The translations under genes and the position numbers were made by a program. DNA of 64,000 bases from Spisula solida (Eukaryota > Mollusca > Bivalvia > Venerida > Mactridae). A model generated the notes under the pieces. The model was not told the origin of the DNA and searched no databases. It saw nothing but the letters and a program-made list of their open reading frames with translations. Shown here in pieces: positions 41,715-55,200 of the stretch. Position 1 is the first letter of the stretch, and the number at the start of each line of letters is the position of its first letter. The stretch is taken from NCBI GenBank assembly GCA_947247005.1, contig OX365950.1, forward strand, positions 49,824,761 to 49,888,760. The letters are read 5' to 3'.

Positions 41715-42138
41715 AAACATGTGTATCGAACTGTCAAGACGAGGGATAATGTTGACAAAACTTTTTCGAGTTTTCAGTCAATGAAAATGACATAACTACT
41801 TAAATTGTCCACTTGAAGTTTGGTTTGATGAAGAAGGTATTTAATTGTGGTATAACCTTTTATTTTGTTTCGTTGTTCATGGTTCATAAATGGAAAATAT
41901 CACACATTAAATTTCGCTTTCTTTCAGTTTTCGCACCTAGTTGGAAGACGTTAGCACCTGTTCTGTTTATAATTGACAGGTGTTTTATGACAGTTTTTGT
42001 AGACCGTTGATTAACGGTAAATACAAGTGTCAGCAACACATAACTGCCTCCTGTGCATAAAATATGTATATAGTACAGTATTTAACTTGAAACTACTTGT
42101 TTTATTGACCTAATTGAATTTTAATTGATAAGTCAAGC

Positions 42139-42190
42139 ATGTTCTCTTCAAATGTAAATATTGACCGGAGCTTTTTGCTTCCTGCAGACT
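42139..42190 (+). other. Possible first coding exon of an unrecognised gene divergent to SCOC
   Basis: ATG at 42139 opens MFSSNVNIDRSFLLPAD and ends at a perfect donor CT|GTAAGT (42191), 700 bases from the SCOC ATG in head-to-head orientation. No protein family recognised and no second exon identified with certainty. Short length makes chance a real alternative. Confidence 0.25.
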
Positions 42191-42853
42191 GTAAGTCAAT
42201 GTCAGTTTAATAGGTTGTGTCAAATATACATAAATCAAACCGCTAACATCTAGCTTATTCTTGAAATTATATATTCCTGATATGTTGATGTAATTTAATT
42301 ACAAACATATTATCTGGATTATCATGGGATAAAATCTTGTTTTCGGATCATAGTGACGGGGGCATGTCAGCATGTGTCACATGCAACAATGCCCGAGATC
42401 ATGCTCACCCTCCCGAGTATTCCAAGTCATGCACATTTTCAAAAAATAAAAAAAATCATTGATTGATTGGCAATAAATTAACATGCAAATTTGTCCTACA
42501 AATTTTTTAAAGGATTCATTTGGCTTGACCGTCCAAGGTATATATTATGAATAAGTATTTATTTTTGGTAGGAAAATCTTTTTCGGTGTCGACGTCTCTT
42601 GCGTCTAGGAGTCATTGCTCCCATACCTCTATGAGGGGTAACCGCCCTAAGACCCCAGGTCACAAAATTGCCCTTCCCAAAGCCTTTGTGACAGCTATAT
42701 AATTATATCATTTTATGCAATTAGTCAATTAATTATAGCCGAAGTATTTAGTATAACCCTTTTTCAAGGTTCAAATGGAGAATTTTTTGTGTAATTAATT
42801 GATATTTTACCATCACCTGGCAAAAATAAATATAAATTCATTAGTTTGAGTCT

Positions 42854-43376
42854 AAAAGGACTGCCTCACATATTGGTGTATTGCAACAATAAAACAAAAT
42901 TGTCAAATATTTGCATAATTTTGGTATAGTTTGCCTGTATATCCCATAAACAACCACACTGACATCTAAAATAACTTGAAGAACTTTAAAATTTTGTAGT
43001 TATTAAATATTTTTACATCAAAAATTCTATAGGGTATTAATATATAGAAGTAACACTACTATTACCGTACTTAAATTGCCTGAAATTTGTTCGCATTTGA
43101 TGAAAATGAACCAAAAACCTCACTGATGTTTACGCTGTTTGTTGATGTTACAGTTCAATCATGTGTGAATTACATTATTCACAAAGCATGTTAGAAGGAA
43201 ACTTAGCGCTTTTTTTCAGTGGGCGATATCGAGAGTGGTTAAAATTGCTTATCGGCACCAAATCTTTCAGCAACTGTCCCAAATCTTTCAGCAACTGTCA
43301 GTGGCTTTCTATTAGGTTTGGTTGAAAATCACGATAAACAAACATTTTAGCTCAATTTGTGAGGCAGCACTTTTAA
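42854..43376. mobile_element. TTAA-type MITE, copy 2 (diverged)
   Basis: Ends AAAAGGACTGCCTCA and TGAGGCAGCACTTTTAA; interior homologous to 1355-1924. The left flank no longer reads TTAA. Confidence 0.75.
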
Positions 43377-43610
43377 GAATTAGAGGAAAATTATTTTCCA
43401 TTGTTATGGTAGTATCAGAGATATGGTATAGATATTGATAACAATTCAACCATGAATGTGTCAGTTTTGGCGGGTAAAGCATGAAATTGTCATTCAGCTT
43501 TAGGACATAAACCGCGCTGGTCGTAAATTGGTCTTAATTTTATTTAAAAATTGGCGCTATGAACATTGTTTTATTTGATACCTAAAGGTATATTGTAACA
43601 TTATTGATTG

Positions 43611-43990
43611 TAAGGCCAGAGTTTTTTAATTTTTTGTTACTCGGACATTTTTCAGAAAAAAGTCCACAGGAGGTCAGGGAAAAAAAACACCCAAAGTATA
43701 GCTTCCACAAGCTGTTGGTGGTAGAATAGTCAATGACGGTCCGATTTAAAGCAATCAACACTCAACAACAGTGTTAATTTTCAAGAAATTCAGTACCCTG
43801 CAATGAAACACTAATATAATGAAAACTTATTATTAAAAAAATAATGAAATAATAATACAAGGCTGGTCCATTTTTCAAAACATTATATGCAATTTTGTTT
43901 TTTTCCAGATTTTCAATTTTTTTTTTTGAAAATGCCAAAAAATTGGGCAGGAGGGTCCGAGTAACGAAAAATGAAAGAACTCTGGCCTTA
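43611..43990. mobile_element. MITE with AAGGCCAGAGTT ends
   Basis: Left TAAGGCCAGAGTTTTTTAAT + TTTTTGTTACTCGGAC, right GTCCGAGTAACGAAAAATGA + AAGAACTCTGGCCTTA: inverted ends of about 35 bases. Non-coding 380-base body, single copy in this window. Confidence 0.85.
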
Positions 43991-44510
43991 TGTTAAAATG
44001 GTGTCAGTATATTAATATACATGCAGGTGGTTAAACTTTGAATTGATCCAATGAAATAACTTCTGTATAATGTGCTGTATTTAATAAAAATTAACAACAT
44101 TATATCTATTATTTATTGATGTTTTGACTATTTGTGCATGAATGGTAAAATGCTCCTGAACAAGTTCCGTAGTTTCAGTATTCAGAGGAATGGTCTGGAA
44201 GTCCAAAAGACTTCATGAGTCACAGTTCCACGTTTCCTCCACTGGGGTTTTTAGTGTACGATCAGCATTCCATTTGAAGAATATAGCATTGTCTGCGACG
44301 CATAAATGCGCATTAATGAAGAATTAGCAGAACTATGTTTTATAAGATATCGCAAAAGTATGTAAAATGCCGCTCAATAAATTGTGGACATCTTGCCAAT
44401 GTATTACATCTTATATTGTATGATATAAATGATTACTGTATGATTTGCTAATATGATGTAAAATGTAATTGATCAGCAGTTTGTGTCAATATCTGTTTAT
44501 TGTACACCAT

Positions 44511-44573
44511 ATATGCCCACAATGTTTCAGCAGAAAGCTGACTGGCAAATAAAGGCTATGCTTGGCCTACAAT
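44511..44573 (+). mobile_element. SINE 3' tail fragment
   Basis: TTTCAGCAGAAAGCTGACTG + GCAAATAAAGGCTATGCTTGG matches the 3' body of the SINEs at 47021-47139 and 63414-63550. Confidence 0.75.
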
Positions 44574-45709
44574 GTCCATAATGTTCAAAGGGTTAGGTTC
44601 AGAAGCTCACAATCAATAGTGAACTCAGTACTCTATTTTTTGCCCCGGGGATGGTGTGTGGATATTGTTTGCCCCGGAGATTTGATGTCACCGTGTGGAT
44701 ACACAGGGCAGATGATTCACGACACGTAACAATTTGTCACATCAAATGATTCCAGGTCTGAGTGAGCGGCTTATAACACTGGTCAAGTCTGATAGTAATT
44801 AATATACAAACCAACTGTCACCATGGTGATTACAGACAAACAGTTTTATTCTGGGATGAGACCATTCAATTTAATTACATGTTTACAACATCCTAAAATC
44901 AGCACATTCTCTAATTCCCTGCCAGGTCAGTCATCCACACCCTACTGGGGGGGGGGGGGAACCAATAGATATGTGCATAATATGTATTTGACTATAATTA
45001 TTCCAGAATTGATACCTGGTGAAAGTTATCAAACTGTTGGGTCACAAGAAGTAATTTATTATTTTAAAATGGTCATACAAAAATGTTTCATGCATGTGTG
45101 TCTAACAGAGAATTTCTGGGCTCCATGAATTATATAAAATCTTCAAGCATATCAGTGATTTTTTTGCCTCTTTGGGAAAGGGTCCGGGTCCGTTCAGATT
45201 GGGAATTTTCGCGTCGTGGCAACTTGAAATTGGGAATTTTCATGAAGCAGAAAGGCCAAATAAAACAGAAAAAGAGATTACATGTGACTGTTTACTGGTT
45301 TCTGTAAACTTTTATGCCAGACCTCTTGTCAAAAATGTTCATAACTTTGTCATTTTATGTCCGATTTTGATTTTTTTTTTTAAATGTTCATTGGGAATTT
45401 CTCCCTTCAAATTTGGGAAAATTATAGCCTTTTTCAAATTGGGAAGGTACCGTTTACCGGTAGCAAACAAAGAAGGAAAAAAATCACTGCATATATACCC
45501 TGGGACATGTTTTTAAGTGTTGTAATATAAAATCAAAAGAAGTTATTGAGACACTTAAACAAATGGAAACTTTATGTTATGCATTAACCTTTGAAAAAAA
45601 CCTGAACAAATTCTGCTGAATTATCAGTGTACCACGCCTTAGTATGATAAACAAACAGCATGGTACTGAAACCACCTAGCATCGACAGAAAGTAAAATCT
45701 TTCTTCTAG

Positions 45710-45868
45710 GATTCTCTAGTAAGGAAATCAGAAGCTGAGATTATCAGTAACTATCCATTACATCTGTCTAAAGCTGACTTCTCTCGGATGATAACACGCT
45801 ACAAAAATAACTTGAATACTGCTACATTACTTCTATTGCACACATCTGAAACTGTTCCTGGGTCTTAA
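45710..45868 (+). other. Possible terminal coding exon of an unrecognised protein
   Basis: After a pyrimidine-rich acceptor TCTTTCTTCTAG the sequence is open for 52 codons to TAA (45866-45868), with ordinary protein-like composition: SEAEIISNYPLHLSKADFSR, then MITRYKNNLNTATLLLLHTS. No ATG starts it and TAG lies immediately upstream in frame, so it can only be coding if spliced. I do not recognise the family; a transposase or gene-fragment remnant is possible. Confidence 0.35.
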
Positions 45869-47020
45869 GCTGGATTTGCCTGTTTTAATTCTTTTTTCTG
45901 GAAATTTTAATTGTGAGCTGTTTCACCGATGTTTAAAGTGTTTGATCTCCACTTACATGTAAGTTTTCTGGAGTTTGCTTTTTAATGGTAGTATTTTCAG
46001 CTGTTTGTATTGATGATTAAAATTCTGATAATTAAAAAAAAATGTTGGTCTTAAAAAATAACAACTGGTGTGCTTGACAACGGAGGTGCTTATTTAAATG
46101 TTTTCCAATGTTTTGACTACAATAATTTGGTTTTCCTAGGGAAGTAAGCTGATTCAATACTTGAACATTAATAGTTCTTGCATTAATGATCTCAGAAGAT
46201 TGTACGCTGTATGGGAAACTCAATCAATATGACAAAATAATGATGCTCAGTAATTATAATTATTACAACAAAATTATGTAGATACAAAAACTAAACTATC
46301 TTAACTCTGTAATTACTTATATTGGTGTATTGTAGAAATTTTTCTCTATTATTTTCTGTGTTTCTGTCTTGGTTAACTAGAATTTACAATTTGTAGATGC
46401 TGAATTATTAAAATTATTGATTTACTAAGAGGCTGCAAAGTTATGTCCCTTGAGTTTGCTAGCCCTTCTGTATATATATACATGTATAAGATGTAATACA
46501 TTAAGGAACTATAAGGCTTTAAAGAAAGGGGGGTATATCATTGAAACAGTTGGCTCAGCTGTGCCCCTCTTTATCTGAGTTAACCCTTTATTCCAACGGA
46601 CCTAAGCATTATTACCTCCCCTTGCTTACAATCATATTATAATATTGTGTATCTCCGTGTCTTGGGGTTCATTGAGAAAAATATTGAGATTTTTATCATA
46701 CAAATTAGTAATACATATTGACACTAGTGGTAGCGAGTCCATGTCATATTTTACCATATTGTTAACTTCAGCAGAGTACCATTCATAAATAAGGCCTAGT
46801 TGTGAAAATCCTGGTCCAGCCTACATGTAGATACAATTAAGTCCAGATCTTCTATATTATTTTTTTACAGAACTATTGGCTGAACTTTTGTTTGTGCCAA
46901 TAGAAGAGTTTCTATAATCAAGAGTTGTCTTCTGATTAGTGTGTTAGGGGCTCTTCTGTTTTAAGGAGCTGTACTGTCTTAATAAGTTTGCTCTTGATAT
47001 TTGGGAGACTTGTTGAAAGT

Positions 47021-47139
47021 GTGCCTCCGTAGCTCAATGGTTAGCACACTCAGTAAATGCCATCTAATCTGGAGGCACTCGGCATATGCTTGCCATATTT
47101 CAGCAGAAAGCAGACTGGCAAATAAATTTTGTGCTTGGC
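47021..47139 (+). mobile_element. tRNA-derived SINE (family 1), internally deleted
   Basis: GTGCCTCCGTAGCTCAATGG + TTAGCACACT is a tRNA-like A-box head. The B box is lost; then comes the family tail TTTCAGCAGAAAGC.GACTGG / CAAATAAA....TGCTTGGC, as in 63414-63550. Confidence 0.8.
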
Positions 47140-47762
47140 ATTATTTTAAAGAGCAAAGCAGATATTGCAAAACACAATGGCCAATTCAAGGGAAGACTGT
47201 GGGGCACTTTCAATGTAGATCCTTTCTGTTCGCTTCTGAAAATACTATTTTCTCTGCTCGTTAGAGACCATACGACTCAGTCTTTGTATGTGTGTCTTGT
47301 TTTTACATGCATGAATTTAAAGTATGTCCATACAGTTGAATCACTGTACATATATCTACTTTACAACTGACATTTCAAATATTCACAGCTGGAAGTTGTT
47401 ACATAAAGATAAAAGTTTAGATTGATCTGTTTCATAGTTTGTATCCCAATGTTGTTTATAAGTATGATAACAGTACTCAGTACTTCATCATTAAAAACAT
47501 GTTGTCCATGATTTATATGTAATGTGATAGCAATATTTATCTGACAAAAAAACATTGATGTTAATTTTTACATGGTTTTTAATTTGTCTGGAGCATAAAT
47601 CGTTTAACATATTTGTGAGACATTTTTATTACCCTGTGCGTTTAGATGTAATAACAATTATCTGTTAGTACAAGTATTATTTTTTTCACCTTATTTTCAA
47701 TATGCTTTTAAACAGCTGAAACAAGAGTCTTATTGCAAACAAGTTGAAATATATTATAAACC

Positions 47763-47880
47763 GTGACTGTGGCCGAGTGGTTAGGGTGTCAGCCTTGGAA
47801 GCAGGAGATTGAAGGTTTGAATCCTGGCGGAAATACGGTATTGGTAGGACACTATTATAAACAAAGCCTTTATCTTTACC
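47763..47880 (+). mobile_element. tRNA-derived SINE (family 2)
   Basis: TGGCCGAGTGGTTAGGGTGT is an A box of the Ser/Leu type and GGTTTGAATCC a B box at the right distance. The 5' and 3' ends do not pair as an acceptor stem, so it is a SINE head followed by a non-tRNA body. Confidence 0.75.
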
Positions 47881-47939
47881 TTTATATTATACACTTTAAT
47901 CTTCTTCCTGTTTCAAAAACACCATGTACCTGGAGATCA

Positions 47940-48378
47940 AGGAATGACAAGCTACAGTATTGTCTGGTTCCCGATCTCAGTATTTTACAGTGTTGAGGTC
48001 CCCAACTACTGTAAGCTTGGGTGCGGGAACCAGAAAAGCTCCAATATCGTCTGGTTCCTGATCTCAATTATCTTACTGTGTTGAGGTCCCCAACTACTGT
48101 AAGCTTTGGGACGGGAACCAGACAAGCTACAATATTGTCTGGTACCTGATCTCAATATCTTACTGTGTTGAGGTCCCCAACTACTGTAAGCTTGGGTACG
48201 GGAACCAGACAAGCTACAATATTATTGTCTGGTTCCCGATCTCAATATCTTACTGTGTTGAGGTCCCCAACTACTTTAAGCTTGGTGACGGGAACCAGAC
48301 CAGCTACAATATTGTTTGGTACCCGATCACAATTATCTGACTGTGTTGAGGTCCCCAACTACTGTAAGCTACGGGACG
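47940..48378 (+). repeat. Minisatellite, about 100-110 bp x 4
   Basis: Units contain GTTGAGGTCCCCAACTACTG, TAAGCTTGGG..CGGGAACCAG and TCTGGTTCC.GATCTCAAT. Confidence 0.9.
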
Positions 48379-48399
48379 GGAATATTGATAGCATTTTAT

Positions 48400-51050
48400 A
48401 TTAGCCTATGATCATGGTATTATGTTAATAGTTTTGATTTAGAATGACTGTGTGTGAGTGTGATCTCAGTGTGATCTCAGTGCATTCTCTTATATTGTAC
48501 TGGTAATCTGAACATAACTCATTCTAGTATGGAAACCGTGCACTGTCTATATGTATCAGCAGGATGAGTTGGTATTTTATGTGAATAGACTGTCAATGTT
48601 TTGGAAATGTTCTATTGATTGCCTTGAACACAGACAAGCAACTTGAAGTAAGGAACGTAATTTGAGAATGTGCGAAGCTTAGGTAATGACTTTGTGATGT
48701 AAGCTCTTGCTGTCACAACTGTTTAATGTCTAACAGTTCAATAGACAGTTTAGGTCTGGTAGATTTAACAGTAGCAAGCAGACAAGCAATGTAAGATGAC
48801 ATTTCATGACTGTAACATAATGCTTCCTTATTTATTTCTTGTTGTCATGGTGATTATGTTATTGCATTTTAGAGAGAATCATTCTGTCTAAAATCTAATA
48901 AAATTTGTTAATAATACATTTTGTAGATTTTAAAATTGTTCGGGGAAATACTGAGAAAGTTTGATTAACAAACCTTTATTAAATTTTGGTTCTCAACCAA
49001 TTTTTATGTGTCTGTTAATTTTGTGAAACTGATTATAATAGACACATTAAAGCCTTTGTAAGGAAAAAAGTGGCATATGTACAGAAAGGTAAAGCAATAA
49101 AAAGTTCATGACATTCCAAGCTTGAATTGTTATAATGTCTGTTGATGTGTGAACCTTTTATCAGTAACTGGTCGGTCAAGCAGTGATACTGGTCATAAAA
49201 TATAATTACAGTATTGATGAATGATGTATTTTGTATAATTATCAATTTGGCCTTACAGATCATGTCTCTTCCACCCGATAGATCTATAAATGTCTTATAA
49301 TTAACTATTCTGATGTATTTATCAATTAATTAATGTAACATGTTATAACCATCAAGGTTTGGAGTAAAACCAATGCTTCTGGTAAGTTAAGTATGTAGTA
49401 AGTTACGTACATGTATACTGTACCGGTAATGTTGACCAAAACATCAATTTAGAATATGTAATAATACTGTTAACTTTTGCTGTCATGACCATGCATGCAT
49501 ATGTTAAATTTAAATGGACTTTAATCAGGCTTTTTGATGGTAAAAGCTACATTTGTACAGTTATTAGATCTAGATAAAAAAATATGGCTGGCAGACAGGC
49601 TGGTGGACTGCAGGCTTTAATCAAGGGGCCAGAAACCAGCCATTTGAGATTGTAGGCTGCCAAGATGTATGCCGTAATATTTTACTGCTTTAAAAACATC
49701 TTGTTAAATTATGATTATCTTACTAGTATGTATCTTTCAGGCCTGGTATTGTTCAGGCTTAATAATTGTGCCTGATTTCAGGTTTTTGAATCTTGCAATT
49801 TCCTTCTTTCTTTATATTGAAAGGTTGAGTTTCAGGCTTTGAAGCATGGATTTTCAGGTTTGAGAATGATTGCTGATTACCAAGCCTGTGTCACGACTAC
49901 CAGTATACACCCACATGGATCACGTTTTATTTAGATCAGTGTGAAGGAGTTTTCCTCATTCTGTATCATATAACTATATTAAAATTGTCATGACTTGTTC
50001 TCTTATATCATATTGTACCGGTACTAACACATGTACAGAAATGTGTAGGAGGGTGTGGTTTAATTAGAATACATGCTTTAATATTTATTACCTTATACAT
50101 GTAATAGCTTGGTAATATTAATTAATATTGATTGTATTACTGGGTTTGTATGTAACATGCATGATTAAATGATGCCTTCCTGTTAATCAAGTGTGCCATA
50201 AATTGCCAAGTTGTCGGCTCAAATCCATAAATTTGTGAAAGCGCCCTTGGATCACATATTTTTCAAAGAGACGGGGTGATAAATGATTTATTAAAATGTT
50301 TTTTATTAGCTCATTAGTGCCCCACTTACAAATATCAGTTTCTTAAATAATAATTAATTTAGCAGTATTTTGATACAACGCATTAACGACAGTCTCTTAG
50401 TTTTACATATGTGAATATTGTTCATTACTAATGTAATCGTAATTTTTGGAGAACTAGATATGGAATTATGATAATTAGATTATTATATGATTATCATACG
50501 TCTCCTATAATTCAAGATTGAATGGTTGTGTACTTAGTTTTACCTGCGTTAAATGTGTTAACTTTGTTATATGTATGTACATAAATGAGACGAAAATAAA
50601 ATAAAATATATATACATGTATATATTATATTGTTTTTGTTCTGACAGGATGTCAATCTGCCCCAGGATTGTCACTTTGGTAATTTTGTTATAAACAGTGA
50701 TATACTAAAAAATAGTATTTTACATTGATTATAAAGCAGCAAGTTGCCAAGGAAAGTACAAAGTTGTGAATTGTCATTTGGGAGCATTGTAACTTGTATG
50801 TGGGTGCACCCACAGGTAACCGTTTAATTGAAAAATAATTTTAAAAATTGAAAAAAAAATGAAAAAAAATGTGACATTTATACATCTAATTAAATTATAT
50901 ATCAATTGCTGTAAAAAGAAATATTCATCAATGATACATTTACCTGTGGGTCCCCCAGGTAACTGTACTGTTTATTAATGATACATTTACCTGTGGTGGG
51001 TCCATCCATTGTAAAATTAGAATATTGCGTCCATTTTCAGGCTTATGACC
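48400..51050. other. Intergenic or upstream region, nothing recognised
   Basis: AT-rich; no coding or repeat structure supported beyond short runs. Confidence 0.35.
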
Positions 51051-51060
51051 CTAGGGTGAT

Positions 51061-51307
51061 CTGGTCCCGATCTCCAGAAGCATCAGGAGTGGGAATCTCA
51101 GCTCAAATTGAGATTTTGATTAAATCTTAGACTAAGTTGTGATCAATCTGAAGTTGAAGCTCTTGAAATTATACCTACAGCACTAATCTCGCAATAATGT
51201 TTCTGTTTTGTGATGCCCATGAATTAAAATCAAAGACGCATTAATATTATTAATATTTGAGATGAGACTGAGCTCAGATTGAGATGCTTCCGGAGATCAG
51301 GGTCAGG
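51061..51307. mobile_element. Family G repeat, copy 4
   Basis: CTGGTCCCGATCTCCAGAAG at the left, GAGATGCTTCCGGAGATCAG + GGTCAG at the right. Confidence 0.75.
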
Positions 51308-51768
51308 TCGCTTAATACAAGTTAGACGGTAGTTTAATGCATTACTAAATTTATTTGAAGTTCTTTATCAAATTTGTTTTTATAATTTTTGTCTTTTTGT
51401 GCCAGAGTTGTCAACACACTGCCGTCTCTGAGGAGAAAATGATGATTCAATTGATTATATATTCTTAGTATTTTCATTCTTTAGAGAAATCTCAGAGCTT
51501 TTGTTCATTTCCATTGTTTCTTGCAAACTTTATACATACATACACACTCGATAGATCAACTTAACCCTATATACATGTAACCTGGGAGTAAATTGTGTGA
51601 CTGGTGTTTTCTGTATGTAATGTCAATTCTTATTCCGTTCGTCAGTTAAATTGATTTTTTTATAGATTGCTAATCTAATTAGTGAGCTTCAACTTCCCTG
51701 TTTGTTTTACTAATATTATTAGGTACATTGTTCTCTCTAGTTACTGTAAAGCTTTCTATTTTCTTTCA

Positions 51769-52200
51769 GCGAGTGTCTTGATCTGTTACGGACGTGAGAG
51801 AAACCAAGCTGGAGAAGCGTGTCTGATGAAAACATAAGCTTGGGACAATGTATGAAAGAAGAAGGCTCGGCGGAATGTCTGATGTTCACGTATAGCTTGT
51901 TACATTGTTCAATACATTGTAGATGCTACAGCAGTAGATCCGTAGTTTATATAATGTAGCACTTGTATTTAAAGGAATAAAGTGAAAGTTTGTTCGCCGA
52001 GTGTTAGTTACAGAATGGAGATAAACGTATTATTAAACAGATTGTAATCTGTGTGTAAGCCTTCAGTGCTCGAGCAGGGAATTCACGAAAATGGCGATGT
52101 TGGCTCTGGAGAAAAATACATTAAAATGTTTGAATTCTGCTCTGCCTGATGATTGGGAAGCTAAGTTGGTGCGAGATGAAGGCCGGATCTACTACCTCGA
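51769..52200 (+). CDS. WW-domain protein, first coding exon (3' partial)
   Basis: Coding part 52091-52200: ATG with context CGAAAATGG, giving MAMLALEKNTLKCLN then SALPDDWEAKLVRDEGRIYYL, and a perfect donor GA|GTAAGT at 52201. The segment LPxxWExxxxxxGRxYYx is the first half of a WW domain (first Trp, the Gly-Arg turn and the Tyr pair that binds proline-rich ligands); the second Trp and Pro would be in the next exon. Upstream, CTTTCTTTCAG at 51758-51768 may be the acceptor of this exon, making 51769-52090 5' UTR, with at least one further non-coding exon before it. The following exon was not found in the remaining 11.8 kb. Which WW protein this is cannot be decided from 36 residues. Confidence 0.7.
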
Positions 52201-55200
52201 GTAAGTCAGAATTATATTTTTTTTTACGGAAATGCTTCTTGTACTAAATTATATATACATGGACACTCCATACTTTGTCTTGATCATACATCTTTGAATA
52301 GTTCAATTAATATTTGTATAAAAAGTTCTATGATTTGAATTACACAAATGTGGAATTTATTTATTGCTTGAAGCATTTTACTTATCCCACAAAGCCTTCA
52401 ACTATATCGATAGACTGAATTCATTGATGTAAATAGATCATTCAACATTTATTAATATTTTATTACGTGAAGCATTATATAAATGTGGCCATTAAGTACG
52501 GTATGTACTGTACGTGTATATGTGAGTATTACTGGTATGCAAACTTAATGAAGAGCAACTGTTCAATAATTTACTTCCTCATGAATATTTTTGTACTGCG
52601 TGGAGGGGGGGGGGGGGGGCGCGCTTCATGTTTCATATACTGGCTGTATTTACTTAGATAATTCCCAGTATAATACAACTTAAAGTGATATATATAATAT
52701 TATGTATTGTACTGTAAAATCATGATTATTTGTGTTATACATGTATTTGGTGGATTGATTTTTAGCAATTTCGTGGATAAACTCGACAAGGAAGTGAAAT
52801 CTCAATGATTTATCTGAACATACAAAGTACGATATCATAATTTATTATAGGTGCAGTTCAATATTCCATTAAAATATTGAATTATCTAAAAATTTAAGCT
52901 CCCAGATGATTTCCCTCTTGCAAAATCAATGAAATCTAGAAAACAATTACAATTTTAAATGTCGAGGTGTTGATATTTTTAATATATTGTAACTTCCAGG
53001 GAAAATATAACTTAGGGTAGAATGGTTTTTTTACCCTGGATTTTTGAACCATTATAAATTTCTGTTTATATGTTTGAATGTAGAATGGTTCAACCTGAGT
53101 CTTGACTTCAAGTGAATCAAATCGAGACTTCACGTATGCATAAATTCTGTAGAAGATTTATTGAAAACATTTTTTGGTTTTCACCCGTCAGCATTGCATT
53201 TATTGAGCTTTCTACACTGTTAATAAATCAGTTGAAATTCCATTATCTGAAATTTTATGTTTGTACAGCATTTCATTATCTGAGTGACTATAAATGATTT
53301 AGTTTTCATAATTATTAATTATCGGACGCATCAGATTTAGAAGCAGGGGTTTCATTTTGTCGAGGGAGTAATTTCCAAAATTTCCAAAAAGCCACATTTT
53401 GGCCCTCAAGATTTTTGTTTGAAGGGTCATTTCCTAGAGTATTTTGCCTATAAAGTCCAAAGTACCAAAATGACCCATCAGATTCAGAAGCTAGTGGAAC
53501 CCCCTGCATCAGAAGATATAACAGCTGAACTGTACATGTATCCTGTATTAGAAGAACAGCTGAACTGTAGAAAAAAGTCATGTATCCTGTATTAGAAGAA
53601 CAGCTGAAGAATAGCTGAACTGTACCAAAAAAAGTCATGTATCCTGTATTTTGTCTTTTATTTTGGGAGAATTTCATATTTCGGGAATTTTTCTTCCCAC
53701 AACCATATCATGCATTGAATCAGAAATATTGCATGGTGAACGTGAGTTGGGAAATGAATGAAGTTTGATTGGCGAGGTCACACTTCTGATCATGATATTC
53801 TGGTGGTTGGGACTGTGGGACAGCTATTGATTCTCTTCTTCAATTACAGTTACTGAGTTAGCTAGAATAATATTTTCTCAGAATTCTTTTAGACAGATCA
53901 TCATTAGTTGTTAAGTGTCTCTGCTTGACGTTGGTTTAGTCACATGCTGGTATAATTGACTCAGACTTACTTAGTTTTGGCATGTTTAGAAGTTGTACTG
54001 TACCAGCAATGTATTAGACTATATATAATCTAATTACATGTACATTTTGTACCTGTCTCAGGCTCTCTTGAACATTTGAAATATTGGTAAGTAATATTTT
54101 AAGTGGTGAAGTGTGAAATACTTCTACTTTTAATATGTATAATTGATGCTCATGTAAACTGGTCGATTGGAAGAGTGGTGTCGTAGAGAGTGGTGATTGC
54201 AAGTGTATATTATAACTGTGAGTAAATTGCAGAAGTGGCATTCGCATAGGTGACAATTGCAAACTTAACTATTTACAAATGTAACTAGGGATGTTAGAGT
54301 TTGGGAATAATTAGGTCCTACTTTTAACCGGTGTCACAGTAAAATGATACAAGCCAGAATAACATCGAGCAGTGGTACGATTCGTTATTCGGTTAACAGT
54401 TTGATAATTGGTTTGTTAACTGGTTATCAATTTGTCCGAATATTTACTTAGCCAATCATGTCAGCATGGGAGCTGTTTGAGTAGCAAGTGAGGTGGATGA
54501 CTGTATGAAGAAAGGAGGGGCTGAGTCTGGTGACTGAGGTACAGAAAAAGTGGCAAAGATTTAAATGAATGCTAACTTAAGTTCAATATTGTCATACCGG
54601 TGCCTGAATTAGCTCGGTAACAATATATTACACCTGTTGAGTCATAATTAATGTACCCCCCCACATTGTGTCCCAATCAACAGCTTTAAAATGGCTTCCT
54701 GTATTTTCATTTCTTGATGAGATCATTTATACAGCATTACTATAATCAGAACCTGTCATGTTGGTGTTTGTAGTTAACAGGGGGTGTTGTTTCTTGGTCT
54801 GACATGGTGTTCATTATACTGCGAGTATCATTAACTGAGTCATAATGCTGCCTGTTTGGTATCATCCCAGACCAAATGTTAAAATCAATGAATGAATTAA
54901 TTAATAAAAAAACTTCTGGATTCAAGTTGGATTGTATGGCTAATCTATTGTCTGGTTTTAGAGAAAATGAACAAGATCTGGTTAGTCTGCAGCATGACAA
55001 ATGGGATATAAATCTGTTTAAAGACATTATGTATTTTCTATTGTCAAACTATTAAAAACACCGCACTATATACATGACAATGTATCAAGTCATAGACTTC
55101 ATGTGAGTATAATATATTTGGTACATGTAGTTTTCATGCTCGTATTAAATTTGAAACTTGTGATGCCTAAACCTATCCTTTTCATTTGTTCAGAAGAAGG

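Larger units (their letters stand above)
44000..46980. other. Intergenic stretch
   Basis: Apart from a SINE tail (44511-44573) and the possible exon at 45710-45868 nothing is recognised. A G run at 44946-44959 is low complexity. Confidence 0.35.

Noticed and set aside
47763..47840. Functional tRNA gene
   Set aside because: A and B boxes are present but no acceptor stem pairs and a long non-tRNA body follows; SINE.
52762..52806. In-phase continuation of the WW exon (acceptor TTTTTAG, then NFVDKLDKEVKSQ and TGA)
   Set aside because: Phase fits, but the residues are not the second half of a WW domain (no second Trp or Pro) and the sequence looks like a decayed repeat; most likely chance.
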